The position numbers were made by a program, and so were the translations under genes. Below, one piece after another: positions 12,665-20,488 of a stretch of DNA of 34,554 nt. The notes below the pieces were generated by a model. The model was not told the origin of the DNA, ran no database searches, and saw only the letters and a program-made list of their open reading frames with translations. The number at the start of each line of letters is the position of its first letter. Positions within the stretch are counted from its first letter, which is position 1. Origin of the DNA: Paraburkholderia phenoliruptrix (lineage in GTDB: Bacteria > Pseudomonadota > Gammaproteobacteria > Burkholderiales > Burkholderiaceae); contig NZ_CADIKB010000051.1 of NCBI RefSeq assembly GCF_902859825.1, positions 1-34,554 on the forward strand, in the 5' to 3' direction.

Positions 12665-14643
12665 GCGACCGCCGCGACGACGATTTCCGCATCCGCCCCA
12701 GCGCCCCGAAGAACCGGGGCCAGGGCTTCGTCTCCAAGGTGCTCAAGCAGGCGGGCAAAGCCAGCAGCGGCAAGTCCTCGGTGCGCCGTCCCGCATCCAG
12801 CGGCAGCGGCGCACGCGCTGGCCAGCGCCCAGGCTCGCGCCTCGGGCGCGGCCACACAGCGGCTCGCTTCGCGGGCGCGAAGCTCACGCCCATGTCGCGG
12901 CGCGTGACCATCAAGACGCTGCTGGTCAATCAGCGCAACGCCAGCCCGCAATCGCTCGCCAAGCACCTGCGCTACATCGAGCGCGACGGCGCCGGCCGCG
13001 ATGGCGAGCCGGGCCGGGCCTACGGGCCGCAGGCCGACGACGCCGACCTCGACGCTTTCAAGGAACGCTGCGCCGACGACAGGCACCATTTCCGCTTCAT
13101 CGTCTCGCCCGAGGACGGCGCCGAACTGGACGACCTGCGCACCTACACCCGGCATCTGGTGAGCCGCATGGAAGCCGACCTGGGCACGCGGCTGGATTGG
13201 GTGGCGGTGGATCACTGGAACACCGACAACCCGCACACTCACCTGATCGTGCGCGGGCGTGACGACACCGGCAAAGACCTCATCATCGCGGGCGACTACA
13301 TCGCGCACGGCTTTCGCCATCGCGCCGCCGAGCTGGCGACCGAATGGCTGGGGCCACGCACCGAGCTGGAGATCCAGCAGACCTTGCAGCGCGAGGTGGC
13401 GCAAGAGCGATGGACGAGCCTGGATCGCACCCTGCAACGCGAGGCCGGCGAGGACGGCCGAGTGCAGATCGGACGCTTCAACGAACCGCGGCTGCAACGC
13501 CAGCGCCTACTGTTGATCGGTCGCCTGCAACGCTTGCAGCGCATGGGCCTCGCCGACGAGATGCAGCCGGGCACCTGGGCCGTCCATGCCGACGCGGAAA
13601 AGACTCTGCGCGCGCTGGGCGAGCGTGGCGACATCATCCGCACCATACAGCGGGCCATGCGCGGCGAGCCGCGCGAGCTGGCGGTGTTCGAGCCGAGCGA
13701 CGACGGCCGAACCATCATCGGCCGCGTGGCCGCGAAGGGGCTGGCCGACGAGCTGCGCGACCGGGGCTATCTGGTCATCGACGGCGTGGACGGCAAGGCC
13801 CACTACGTCGCGCTGAACGCCCGCGACGAGCTGGCGAACTATCCGATCGGCGCCGTGGTGGAAGTGAAGGGATCGGCCGACGTGCGCGCGGCCGACAAGA
13901 ACATCGCCGCGCTGGCGAGTGATGGCCTCTACCGTGCCGACCATCACTTGGCCGTGGCGCAGGGTCAGGCCGTGCCGGGCCGCGACCCGCACGAAGTCGT
14001 AGCAGCCCACGTCCGGCGCCTGGAAGCCCTGCGCCGGGCGGGCATCGTGGAGCGCGTGGCCGAGGGGCTATGGAAAGTGCCGGACGATCTGCCCGAGCGT
14101 GGCCGCCAGTACGACGCGCAGCGCCTAGGCGGTGTGGCCGTGGAGCTGAAATCGCACCTGCCGATTGAGCGGCAGGCCCGCGTGATAGGTGCCACCTGGC
14201 TCGACCAGCAACTGATCGGCGGCGGCTCGGGGCTGGGCGACCTGGGCTTTGGCGCAGACGCCAAGCAGGCGATGCAGCAACGCGCCGACTTCCTGGCCGA
14301 ACTGGGGCTGGCCGAGCGACGCGGACAGCGCGCGATCCTGGCGCGCAACCTGCTGGGCACGCTGCGCAATCGGGAGCTGGCGCAGGCCGCCAAGGGCATT
14401 GCGGCCGAAACCGGCCTGGAACACCGGCCTGTGGGCGACGGTCAGCGCGTGGCCGGCATCTACCGGCGCAGCGTCATGCTCGCCAGTGGACGCTACGCGA
14501 TGCTGGACGATGGCATGGGGTTCAGCCTGGTACCGTGGAAGCCCGTGATCGAGCAACGGCTGGGACAGCAGATTGCCGCAACGGTGCGCGGTGGTGGCGT
14601 GTCGTGGGAGATGGGGCGGCAGCGCGGGCTGTCAATCAGCTAG
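12661..14643 (+). CDS. rlxS: Relaxase/mobilization nuclease, DUF3363 family
   Basis: 660 aa. The basic N-terminus (residues 1-75) is followed by the relaxase core. KHLRYIERDG (101-110) carries the likely catalytic Tyr105, HHFRFIVSPEDG (142-153) follows, and the three-histidine metal motif is HWNTDNPHTHLIVRG (185-199). A long DUF3363 C-terminal region continues to the end. The enzyme nicks oriT and pilots the strand into the Trb channel via TraG. ATG at 12661 is the first start after the hairpin-rich gap. The last 12 bp overlap the end of the convergent MarR gene, so the final residues may come from the cargo junction. Confidence 0.93.
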   Translation: MSDRRDDDFRIRPSAPKNRGQGFVSKVLKQAGKASSGKSSVRRPASSGSGARAGQRPGSRLGRGHTAARFAGAKLTPMSRRVTIKTLLVNQRNASPQSLAKHLRYIERDGAGRDGEPGRAYGPQADDADLDAFKERCADDRHHFRFIVSPEDGAELDDLRTYTRHLVSRMEADLGTRLDWVAVDHWNTDNPHTHLIVRGRDDTGKDLIIAGDYIAHGFRHRAAELATEWLGPRTELEIQQTLQREVAQERWTSLDRTLQREAGEDGRVQIGRFNEPRLQRQRLLLIGRLQRLQRMGLADEMQPGTWAVHADAEKTLRALGERGDIIRTIQRAMRGEPRELAVFEPSDDGRTIIGRVAAKGLADELRDRGYLVIDGVDGKAHYVALNARDELANYPIGAVVEVKGSADVRAADKNIAALASDGLYRADHHLAVAQGQAVPGRDPHEVVAAHVRRLEALRRAGIVERVAEGLWKVPDDLPERGRQYDAQRLGGVAVELKSHLPIERQARVIGATWLDQQLIGGGSGLGDLGFGADAKQAMQQRADFLAELGLAERRGQRAILARNLLGTLRNRELAQAAKGIAAETGLEHRPVGDGQRVAGIYRRSVMLASGRYAMLDDGMGFSLVPWKPVIEQRLGQQIAATVRGGGVSWEMGRQRGLSIS

Positions 14644-15084
14644 TGCTAACTCATGTATTTCGCTTTGTTTGCAAACCTCCGTCAATTCCGAGAGCGCGCA
14701 GTGCCAATGTGATTTCAACTCACGTATCGCGTTGTTTCCACGTTCAGTCAGAACAATTTCGATAACTCTGCGGTCATGCGTGCGATCCAAACGCTCTTGC
14801 GCCGTTCTTTGGATCATGCCCTTATTCTCAAGACGGTCTAATAGCCTAGTAACCGAGGCAGAATCGACTGCCAGGCTACGAGCCAAAGTGCTAGGCGTAC
14901 ATGCTGGAGTGACCGACATCTGGTGTAGCGCCATCACCTGCACAGCGGTCAAACCAAACGGAGCAGCCACGCGATTCAGCACTTGATTCCTTGCTGTGAA
15001 AAGCCGCGTGATGGCCGTAGAAAGCGCCATCACCCTAAGGGCAACGTCTGATTTCTCCGTGCCGGTTGCCCCATTCGGCATCAT
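14632..15084 (-). CDS. MarR-family transcriptional regulator
   Basis: 150 aa, normal for MarR. The winged helix is clear: LTAVQVMALHQM, STLARSLAVDSASVTRLLDR (recognition helix region, about residues 64-83) and LENKGMIQRTAQERLDRTHD RRVIEIVLTERG, the wing with the family's DxR. It starts at the ATG overlapping the TetR stop (ATGA), so the two regulators are translationally coupled. Codon use is less GC-rich than in neighbouring genes. It may respond to a phenolic or drug ligand and control the efflux genes, but its target is unknown. Its 3' end overlaps the relaxase end by 12 bp. Confidence 0.93.
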   Translation of the reverse strand: MMPNGATGTEKSDVALRVMALSTAITRLFTARNQVLNRVAAPFGLTAVQVMALHQMSVTPACTPSTLARSLAVDSASVTRLLDRLENKGMIQRTAQERLDRTHDRRVIEIVLTERGNNAIRELKSHWHCALSELTEVCKQSEIHELALAD

Positions 15085-15737
15085 GATCGGGAGCGTCTAC
15101 TGGGCGCTTCCTCACCGCAACCATAGGCACGCATGAATGTCACCACGGCTGCGTTCGCCCACTGGTCAATCTGCGCCGAGGAAGGTGCGGCATCCGGATG
15201 AGTCAGGCACTGAAGCTGGGGTTCGCCGCGAACCAAGTTGATGAACAGGCTCGCGGCAGTGTCACGGCCAATTTCTCCAAGATCGACTTCGCCGGACGCT
15301 GCCGCTCTGGCCAGTTGTTCGGACACCATCGTCGTCATCACCTGCGGGCCGGCCAGATAGAACGTCCGTGCGAGCTTCGGAAAGCGCGGGCCTTCGGCGA
15401 TCACGACGCGGAAGACAGCCAGCCCGCCCGGCGAGAGCACGATGTCCAAGTAGGCCCGAGCCAACATGGTCAACGTCTCTCTTAGCTTCCCCGGACGGAA
15501 TCCGATGCCACGCACCGTGTTCGTGAACGCAGCACATTCGGCTTCGATCACCGCGACGAAGAGTGCTTCCTTGTTTGCGTAGTGCGCGTAAACGGTGGAC
15601 TTGGACACGCCGGCCTCACGCTGGATCATGTCGGTTGTCGCGCTGAACCCATGGGTCAGGAAGACGTTGCGCGCAGCGCGCAGGACGGTGAGAGCCTTGG
15701 TGTTCAGCTCGTCACTGCTCGGCGGCTGGGTGGTCAT
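15081..15737 (-). CDS. TetR/AcrR-family transcriptional repressor
   Basis: 218 aa. The N-terminal TetR HTH is at about residues 18-64: ALTVLRAARNVFLTHGFSAT, then TDMIQREAGVSKSTVYAHYANKEALF split by the turn. The C-terminal ligand domain is of the AcrR type (LARAYLDIVLSPGGLAVFRV, FINLVRGEPQLQC). The start at 15737 gives a normal N-terminus; an ATG at 15758 is equally possible, and neither has a good ribosome binding site. It is divergent from the efflux operon. A 19-bp operator sits between its own -35 and -10 and a second copy stands just before the efflux gene, so it probably represses both. The inducer is unknown. Confidence 0.93.
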   Translation of the reverse strand: MTTQPPSSDELNTKALTVLRAARNVFLTHGFSATTDMIQREAGVSKSTVYAHYANKEALFVAVIEAECAAFTNTVRGIGFRPGKLRETLTMLARAYLDIVLSPGGLAVFRVVIAEGPRFPKLARTFYLAGPQVMTTMVSEQLARAAASGEVDLGEIGRDTAASLFINLVRGEPQLQCLTHPDAAPSSAQIDQWANAAVVTFMRAYGCGEEAPSRRSRS

Positions 15738-15800
15738 GACTTGGTTGGTGCGTCGCATCTGCTTGGGGTGAAGTTTTTGACACAATGGCCTAGATTCGGT

Positions 15801-15829
15801 ATAGTACCAAACCGCTCGGTACGTATCAA
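15801..15829 (-). promoter_or_regulatory. Predicted tetR promoter
   Basis: On the minus strand TTGATA (15829-15824), an exact 17-bp spacer, then TACTAT (15806-15801). Transcription would begin near 15794, about 57 bp before the chosen start codon. The operator at 15804-15822 fills the spacer. Confidence 0.65.
15804..15822 (-). promoter_or_regulatory. TetR operator site 1
   Basis: Read on the minus strand: GTACCGAGCGGTTTGGTAC. It agrees with site 2 (15918-15936) at 16 of 19 positions in inverted orientation, and has GTACC/GGTAC ends. It lies within the tetR promoter spacer, the classic place for autorepression. Confidence 0.75.
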
Positions 15830-15917
15830 CTTGGTCAGCCGTCTCATAGAGTATTCGCATTTATGTGGATGCCCGAAATTTTCTGTGAGGCGGCGGCCTG
15901 ATTTTTGCCTCGATATC

Positions 15918-15936
15918 AAACCGAGCGGTTCGGTAC
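15918..15936 (+). promoter_or_regulatory. TetR operator site 2, efflux operon side
   Basis: AAACCGAGCGGTTCGGTAC. It contains the inverted repeat CCGA-N5-TCGG and shares ACCGAGCGGTT and GGTAC with site 1. It ends 6 bp before the predicted -10 of the efflux operon, so bound repressor would block RNA polymerase. Confidence 0.75.
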
Positions 15937-15942
15937 AACTCA

Positions 15943-15948
15943 TATACT
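15943..15948 (+). promoter_or_regulatory. Predicted -10 of the efflux operon
   Basis: TATACT, 12 bp before the ATG of the outer membrane gene. No good -35 is seen (ACCGAG stands at the 17-bp distance, inside operator site 2). If this -10 is used the leader is only about 6 nt. Confidence 0.45.
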
Positions 15949-15960
15949 TAGTGAACCTTC

Positions 15961-17496
15961 ATGACGTCACAACCGCTGCTCTCACAACTGCTGCGACAAG
16001 CAGGCACGGCGCTCTGCACGATCTCACTGGTCGGCTGCGCGGTTGGTCCTGACTTCGTGAAACCCGACGACAGGCTTGCGACCGTTCAACTGTCGCCCAG
16101 GGCGGACTACGCGCAACCGAATGAAACATCCGCTGCGAACTTCCCATCTTCGTGGTGGACCTTGTTCAACGACCCCGTGCTAGCGGGTCTGCAATCCCGT
16201 GCGCAGGCGGGCAACCTCAACTTGCAGATCGCCTCCGAACGCATCGAGCAAAGCCGAGCGCAGTTGGGGATTGCCTCCTCGCTGCTGCTGCCCAGCGTGG
16301 GCGTCTCGGCGGGCTATTCCCGCGAGACGATCAGCGAGCACGGCAAGTTTGCCGCGCTGGGCGCACCGACGAGCGCGAGCGATTTCTGGCAGTTGGGATT
16401 CGAAGCCAGTTGGGAACTCGATCTATGGGGCCGTGCGCGGCGATCGCGTGAAGGCGCCGCGGCTGCCTTCGAGGCCACGGTGTATGAGCGCGAGGCGGCA
16501 CGGGTGGCCTTGTCCGCCGAGGTGGCCCGCGCCTATCTCCAGTTGCGCGGTGCGCAAGCGCAACTGGACATCACCCGGCAGAACCTGGAGGTCGCCGATC
16601 GCACTCTCCGCCTTGCAGAAAGCCGTGAGCGCAATGGTGTCGCCACGCGCTTTGAAACCTCTTCGGCGCGCGCGCAATTGGCAACGGTCGAGGCGCTGGT
16701 GCCCGAACTGGTCCAGCGCCGCAACACGCTGATGAACGCCTTGGCACTGCTGCTGGGTGAGGAGCCGCGCGCCCTCGATGCGCAGTTGCTTGAAGCGATG
16801 CCCTTACCTTCGCTTCCTTCCAATGTGCCGGTGGGCTTGCCCTCCGAATTGGCGCACAGGCGGCCGGACATACAGCGCGCCGAAGCCCAACTCCATGCTG
16901 CAACGGCGGCCATCGGCGTCGCCAAAGCCGATTTCTACCCGCGGATCGGCCTGCGGGGAAGAGTCGGCGTCGAAGCCTTCGAGTTCAACGACCTCGACAG
17001 TTGGGATTCCCGGTTCTTCTCCGTCGGCCCGACGGTCTATCTCCCCATCTTCCAAGGCGGTCGGCTGAAGCAGCGCGTGGCGCTGAACGAGGCACGGCAA
17101 AGAACAGCCGCCATCGCCTACCGGCAGACGGTACTGCAAGCCTGGCATGAAGTGGACAACGCTCTGGACGCTTGGGCCGCTCAGCAGAACAGCCATGCCG
17201 AATTGCGGGTCTCGTATGAGCAGAACAAGCAGGCGCTGCATGCTGCCGAGCGCGGCTATCAGGAAGGCGCTGCCGACTACTTGAATGTCCTGGCCGCGCA
17301 GCGCGGCGTCCTCGCCAGCCAGACCAGCCTCAATGCCAGCGCCACCAACGCCGCGCTCACCCTGGTCAATCTCTACAAGTCGCTGGGCGGTGGCTGGGAC
17401 CCTGATGCACTCACATCCGGGCGACAGGCCGGTGGCGATGCACCTCTGACGACCACCACATCGCCGGCCAGCTTGCAATCAAAGGTTGACCAATGA
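15961..17496 (+). CDS. Efflux outer membrane lipoprotein, NodT/OprM family
   Basis: 511 aa, normal for the family. It has an N-terminal lipoprotein signal with lipobox LVGC (Cys26), then the typical AVGPDFVKP start of the mature protein. Two outer membrane efflux (OEP) repeats follow, with ESRERNGVATRFETSSARAQ style coiled-coil helices, LGVAKADFYPRIGL-like IGVAKADFYPRIGL and a final AAERGYQEGAADYLNVLAAQ. It forms the trimeric outer membrane channel of a tripartite exporter with the two genes downstream. The ATG at 15961 lies very close to the predicted promoter and has only a weak GTGAA before it. The stop overlaps the MFS start by 4 bp. Confidence 0.94.
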   Translation: MTSQPLLSQLLRQAGTALCTISLVGCAVGPDFVKPDDRLATVQLSPRADYAQPNETSAANFPSSWWTLFNDPVLAGLQSRAQAGNLNLQIASERIEQSRAQLGIASSLLLPSVGVSAGYSRETISEHGKFAALGAPTSASDFWQLGFEASWELDLWGRARRSREGAAAAFEATVYEREAARVALSAEVARAYLQLRGAQAQLDITRQNLEVADRTLRLAESRERNGVATRFETSSARAQLATVEALVPELVQRRNTLMNALALLLGEEPRALDAQLLEAMPLPSLPSNVPVGLPSELAHRRPDIQRAEAQLHAATAAIGVAKADFYPRIGLRGRVGVEAFEFNDLDSWDSRFFSVGPTVYLPIFQGGRLKQRVALNEARQRTAAIAYRQTVLQAWHEVDNALDAWAAQQNSHAELRVSYEQNKQALHAAERGYQEGAADYLNVLAAQRGVLASQTSLNASATNAALTLVNLYKSLGGGWDPDALTSGRQAGGDAPLTTTTSPASLQSKVDQ

Positions 17497-19067
17497 GTGC
17501 CGCAGCGTTGCAGCCGACAGCGGCGCCACCCGCACCTGCTGCTGCGGCAGCCCCGCCGAAGCGGGCGATTGCCGGGTTGGTCGGCATCCTCATCGCGGCC
17601 ATGATGGCCGGACTGAACAACCGCGTGGGTGCGTTGGCACTGGCGGACGTGCGTGGCGCGCTGGGCTTCGGCCTGGACGATGCCTCCTGGCTCACGACCG
17701 TCTATAGCGCGGGCGAAGTGATCGCGATGCCTTTCTCGGCATGGTTCGCCATCACGCTTTCGGTGCGCCGCTTCGAGCTATGGATGATCGGCACATGCAC
17801 TTTGCTGGCGGTGTGCATTCCCTTCATCCATGACCTCGATCTGCTGCTGGCCATGCGTTTCCTGCAAGGCATCGCCAGCGGCACGATGATTCCCGTGTTG
17901 ATGATGGCGGCGTTGAAGTTCCTGCCGCCCCACATACGGCTGCACGGACTGGCGCTGTATGCGCTTACGGCCACTTTCGCGCCGAACCTTTCGATCTGGC
18001 TGGCGGGTCATTGGACGGACGGCCTGTTCGATTGGCGCTGGGTGTACTGGCAGATACTTCCGCTCGCGGCCATTGCCGCCTTGTTGATCGGATGGGGCCT
18101 GCCGAAAGACCCGATCCAGACAGACCGCTTCCCGCAGGCCAACTGGCCCGGCCTGGCTTTCGGCGTGCCGGCATTTGCCCTGATTACCGTCGCCTTGGAT
18201 CAGGGCGTGCGGCTGGACTGGTTCAACTCCCCCCTCATCGTCGTCTCGTTGGCGGCCGGGCTGACTCTGCTAGGGGCCTATCTGCTGACGGAGTGGTATC
18301 ACCCGGCGCCGTTCATCAAATTGCAGATGCTCAGTCGCCGCAACCTGGCGTTGGGCTTCACCTTGTTCATCTGCCTTCTTGTCGTGCTGAACTCTGGCGC
18401 GATGTTGCCGATGACCTATCTTGGGCCGCTCCAGAGCTACCGGCCGCTTCAGATGGCACCGATCGGCCTGATCGTCGCGCTGCCTCAACTGGTCCTGGGT
18501 TCAGTGGTAGCGCTGTTCCTATACCGGAAATGGGTCGATGCCCGATTCGTGTTCGCAGGCGGCCTGCTGCTGATCGCCCTGGCGTGTTTCTCCGGCGCGC
18601 AACTGACTTCCGACTGGAACCGTGACCAGTTCGTGATGACGCAGACGCTGCAAGCCTTTGGCCAGCCCATGGCTGTCGTCTCGCTGCTGTTCCTGTGTAC
18701 CAGTGTCGTACACCCCAGCGAAGGCCCGTATGTGTCGGGGAACATCAACACGCTGCGCGCCCTGGGGTCGGTATTCGGGGGCGCGGTGGTTGGGCAACTC
18801 GTGACCGTGAGGCAGCGGTTCCACGCGGAAATGCTGCTGGACCACGCCGCGTTGGTAGGCAACTCCGTTCCGCTTGCCCCGGAGCCCGCTCAACTGATGG
18901 GAATCATCGGCCAACAGGCACTGGTGCTGTCGGTCGCGGATGCCTATCGCGTGCTGGGCGTTCTGGCGCTGGTGATGGTTCCCTTCGTACTGCGGCTGAC
19001 CTACATTCCCGCGCCCGACTTGCAGGCCCCCGCTTCTCATTCCACACCGTCGTCGTCCCAAGGATAG
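17493..19067 (+). CDS. MFS multidrug efflux permease, DHA2 (EmrB/QacA) family
   Basis: 524 aa with about 14 hydrophobic segments, as expected of DHA2 drug:proton antiporters. Seen: an Ala/Pro-rich cytosolic N-terminus, TM1 (IAGLVGILIAAMMAGLN), the loop and TM after DDASWLTTVYSAGEVIAMPF typical of EmrB, RFLQGIASGTMIPVLMMAAL (motif C-like, TM5 region) and late segments including VLALVMVPFVLRLTYIP. The start overlaps the stop of the channel gene (ATGA) and the HlyD gene follows after 7 bp, so one operon. Works as the inner membrane pump of an EmrAB-TolC type system; substrates cannot be predicted. Confidence 0.95.
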   Translation: MSAAALQPTAAPPAPAAAAAPPKRAIAGLVGILIAAMMAGLNNRVGALALADVRGALGFGLDDASWLTTVYSAGEVIAMPFSAWFAITLSVRRFELWMIGTCTLLAVCIPFIHDLDLLLAMRFLQGIASGTMIPVLMMAALKFLPPHIRLHGLALYALTATFAPNLSIWLAGHWTDGLFDWRWVYWQILPLAAIAALLIGWGLPKDPIQTDRFPQANWPGLAFGVPAFALITVALDQGVRLDWFNSPLIVVSLAAGLTLLGAYLLTEWYHPAPFIKLQMLSRRNLALGFTLFICLLVVLNSGAMLPMTYLGPLQSYRPLQMAPIGLIVALPQLVLGSVVALFLYRKWVDARFVFAGGLLLIALACFSGAQLTSDWNRDQFVMTQTLQAFGQPMAVVSLLFLCTSVVHPSEGPYVSGNINTLRALGSVFGGAVVGQLVTVRQRFHAEMLLDHAALVGNSVPLAPEPAQLMGIIGQQALVLSVADAYRVLGVLALVMVPFVLRLTYIPAPDLQAPASHSTPSSSQG

Positions 19068-19074
19068 TTTCACC

Positions 19075-20109
19075 ATGGCAATGCCGAAGAAAGCCAAGAT
19101 CACCAGTGCCGTGCTGCTGCTCGCAGTCGCAGCGGGCTGTGTCATTTATCTGAATCGTCCCGAGTCCAGCGCATCGACCCAATCCACGGACGACGCCTAT
19201 GTACAGGCTGATTTCACCCTCGTCGCGCCCCAGGTGTCGGGAGTGATCGGCAAGGTACTGGTCGAAGAAAACCAGCCAGTGAAGGCAGGGGATTTGCTCG
19301 CAGCCATCGACGACCGGGATTTCATCGTTGCGGTGGATGCGGCAAAGGCACAAGTCGCCGCCGCCGAGGCCAGCGTCGCGGGGCTTGCCGCGCGTGTGGC
19401 GCAGCAAGAAACCGCGATCCGCCAAGCGCAGGCAGCCGTTGCGGTGGACGATGCCGAACTCAAACTGGCAGAGGCCAACCAAAAACGCTATCGCAACTTG
19501 GCAGCCGATGGATCTGGTTCGATCCAGGCACAACAACAGGCCGAAGCGCAGTTGGCCATTCGGCTGGCCAGCCGGGACAAGAACCGCGCGGGCCTGCAAG
19601 CGGCGCGGCAGCAAACGGACATCCTGAAAGCCGATCTTGAAAAGGCCAAGGCTGCGCTTTCTCAAGCGCAGGCCGCACAGGCGGCTGCGGAGTTGAAGCT
19701 TTCCTATACCCAAATCACCGCGCCCATCAACGGCATGATCGGCCAGAAGTCGGTACGTGTCGGCGCATTCGTGAATGCTGGCAAGCCGTTGCTGGCGGTG
19801 ATTCCACTCGATGCCCTCTATATCACGGCCAACTTCCGCGAGACGCAGTTGGCGCGTGTACGGGCCGGACAATCGGTGGACATCAAGGTGGACGCCTTGC
19901 CGGGTGCCGTACTGAAGGGAACCGTGGAAAGCCTGGGGCCGGCCAGTGGCGTCAGCTATTCGGCTGTCGCGCCACACAACGCCACGGGCAACTTCACCAA
20001 GATCGTCCAGCGCCTGCCTGTGCGCATTCGCATCGACCCCGACCAGCTTGACGCTGCAAACCTGCGCGTCGGCATGTCCGTGACGCCGAAGATCCGCATC
20101 GGTGAATAG
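19075..20109 (+). CDS. HlyD-family membrane fusion protein (EmrA-like)
   Basis: 344 aa. One N-terminal membrane anchor (about residues 6-24) is followed by the first biotinyl-lipoyl half motif STDDAYVQADFTLVAPQVSG and VIGKVLVEENQPVKAGDLLA. A long Ala/Gln-rich coiled-coil hairpin spans about residues 80-205. The second lipoyl half and beta-barrel follow (LSYTQITAPINGMIGQKSVR, GAFVNAGKPLLAVIPLD, then YITANFRETQLARVRAGQSV). It bridges the MFS pump and the outer membrane channel in the periplasm. The start has AAGGA upstream. The layout matches EmrA rather than RND adaptors. Confidence 0.95.
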   Translation: MAMPKKAKITSAVLLLAVAAGCVIYLNRPESSASTQSTDDAYVQADFTLVAPQVSGVIGKVLVEENQPVKAGDLLAAIDDRDFIVAVDAAKAQVAAAEASVAGLAARVAQQETAIRQAQAAVAVDDAELKLAEANQKRYRNLAADGSGSIQAQQQAEAQLAIRLASRDKNRAGLQAARQQTDILKADLEKAKAALSQAQAAQAAAELKLSYTQITAPINGMIGQKSVRVGAFVNAGKPLLAVIPLDALYITANFRETQLARVRAGQSVDIKVDALPGAVLKGTVESLGPASGVSYSAVAPHNATGNFTKIVQRLPVRIRIDPDQLDAANLRVGMSVTPKIRIGE

Positions 20110-20134
20110 CGTCATTAGCCCAACGTGAGGACCC

Positions 20135-20452
20135 ATGCAAATGAGGCAATACCGTTATCGCGTAACTCTGGAGCAATTGACTGATTCACATGGCGTTCCC
20201 ACCGATCGCAAGCCTCTACAGTTTGAGGTTGGAAATCATGACGACATCATCTCTGTCGTGACGTGGATTCGCAGCAGAGGTGATTTCAGTAGCCAGGCGG
20301 AAGCCGCTGCTTTTGGAGTTGGGTTGAAGTTATTTGGTGGAGCCATCTTGGCAAACAAGGATGACCCGCTTCTGTCTTCGTTCCTGCCGCAGCTATATCA
20401 ATTCGTGAAGGATTTCAAGGCAGGATCAAGCGACATCCAAGGAAAAGATTGA
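20135..20452 (+). CDS. DUF3861 family small protein
   Basis: 105 aa. It has the DUF3861 opening MRQYRYRVTLEQL, followed by LQFEVGNHDDIISVVTWI, and a closing segment with FGVGLKLFGGAILANKDDPL and LFxxF-like FLPQLYQFVKDFK. These are small cytosolic proteins of unknown function. ATG at 20135 follows GTGAGGA; ATG 20141 is also possible. It starts 25 bp after the HlyD stop on the same strand, so it may ride on the efflux transcript. Its codon use is visibly less GC-biased than the pump genes, which suggests separate acquisition. Confidence 0.82.
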   Translation: MQMRQYRYRVTLEQLTDSHGVPTDRKPLQFEVGNHDDIISVVTWIRSRGDFSSQAEAAAFGVGLKLFGGAILANKDDPLLSSFLPQLYQFVKDFKAGSSDIQGKD

Positions 20453-20488
20453 TTCGGCTTCTCTGCGCGACACGGGATATGAATCACT

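Larger units (their letters stand above)
14632..20452. other. Accessory cargo segment: regulated tripartite efflux locus
   Basis: This stretch separates the relaxase from traR, which I expect to lie closer together in the backbone. It holds MarR, TetR, an outer membrane lipoprotein, an MFS pump, an HlyD adaptor and a DUF3861 gene. The MarR gene and the DUF3861 gene at its two ends are clearly less GC-rich than the backbone, suggesting a composite origin. I found no transposase, flanking repeat or inverted repeat at either end. Confidence 0.7.

Noticed and set aside
14632..20452. Considered the efflux cargo as a transposon
   Set aside because: No transposase, terminal inverted repeats or target duplications seen at either edge.
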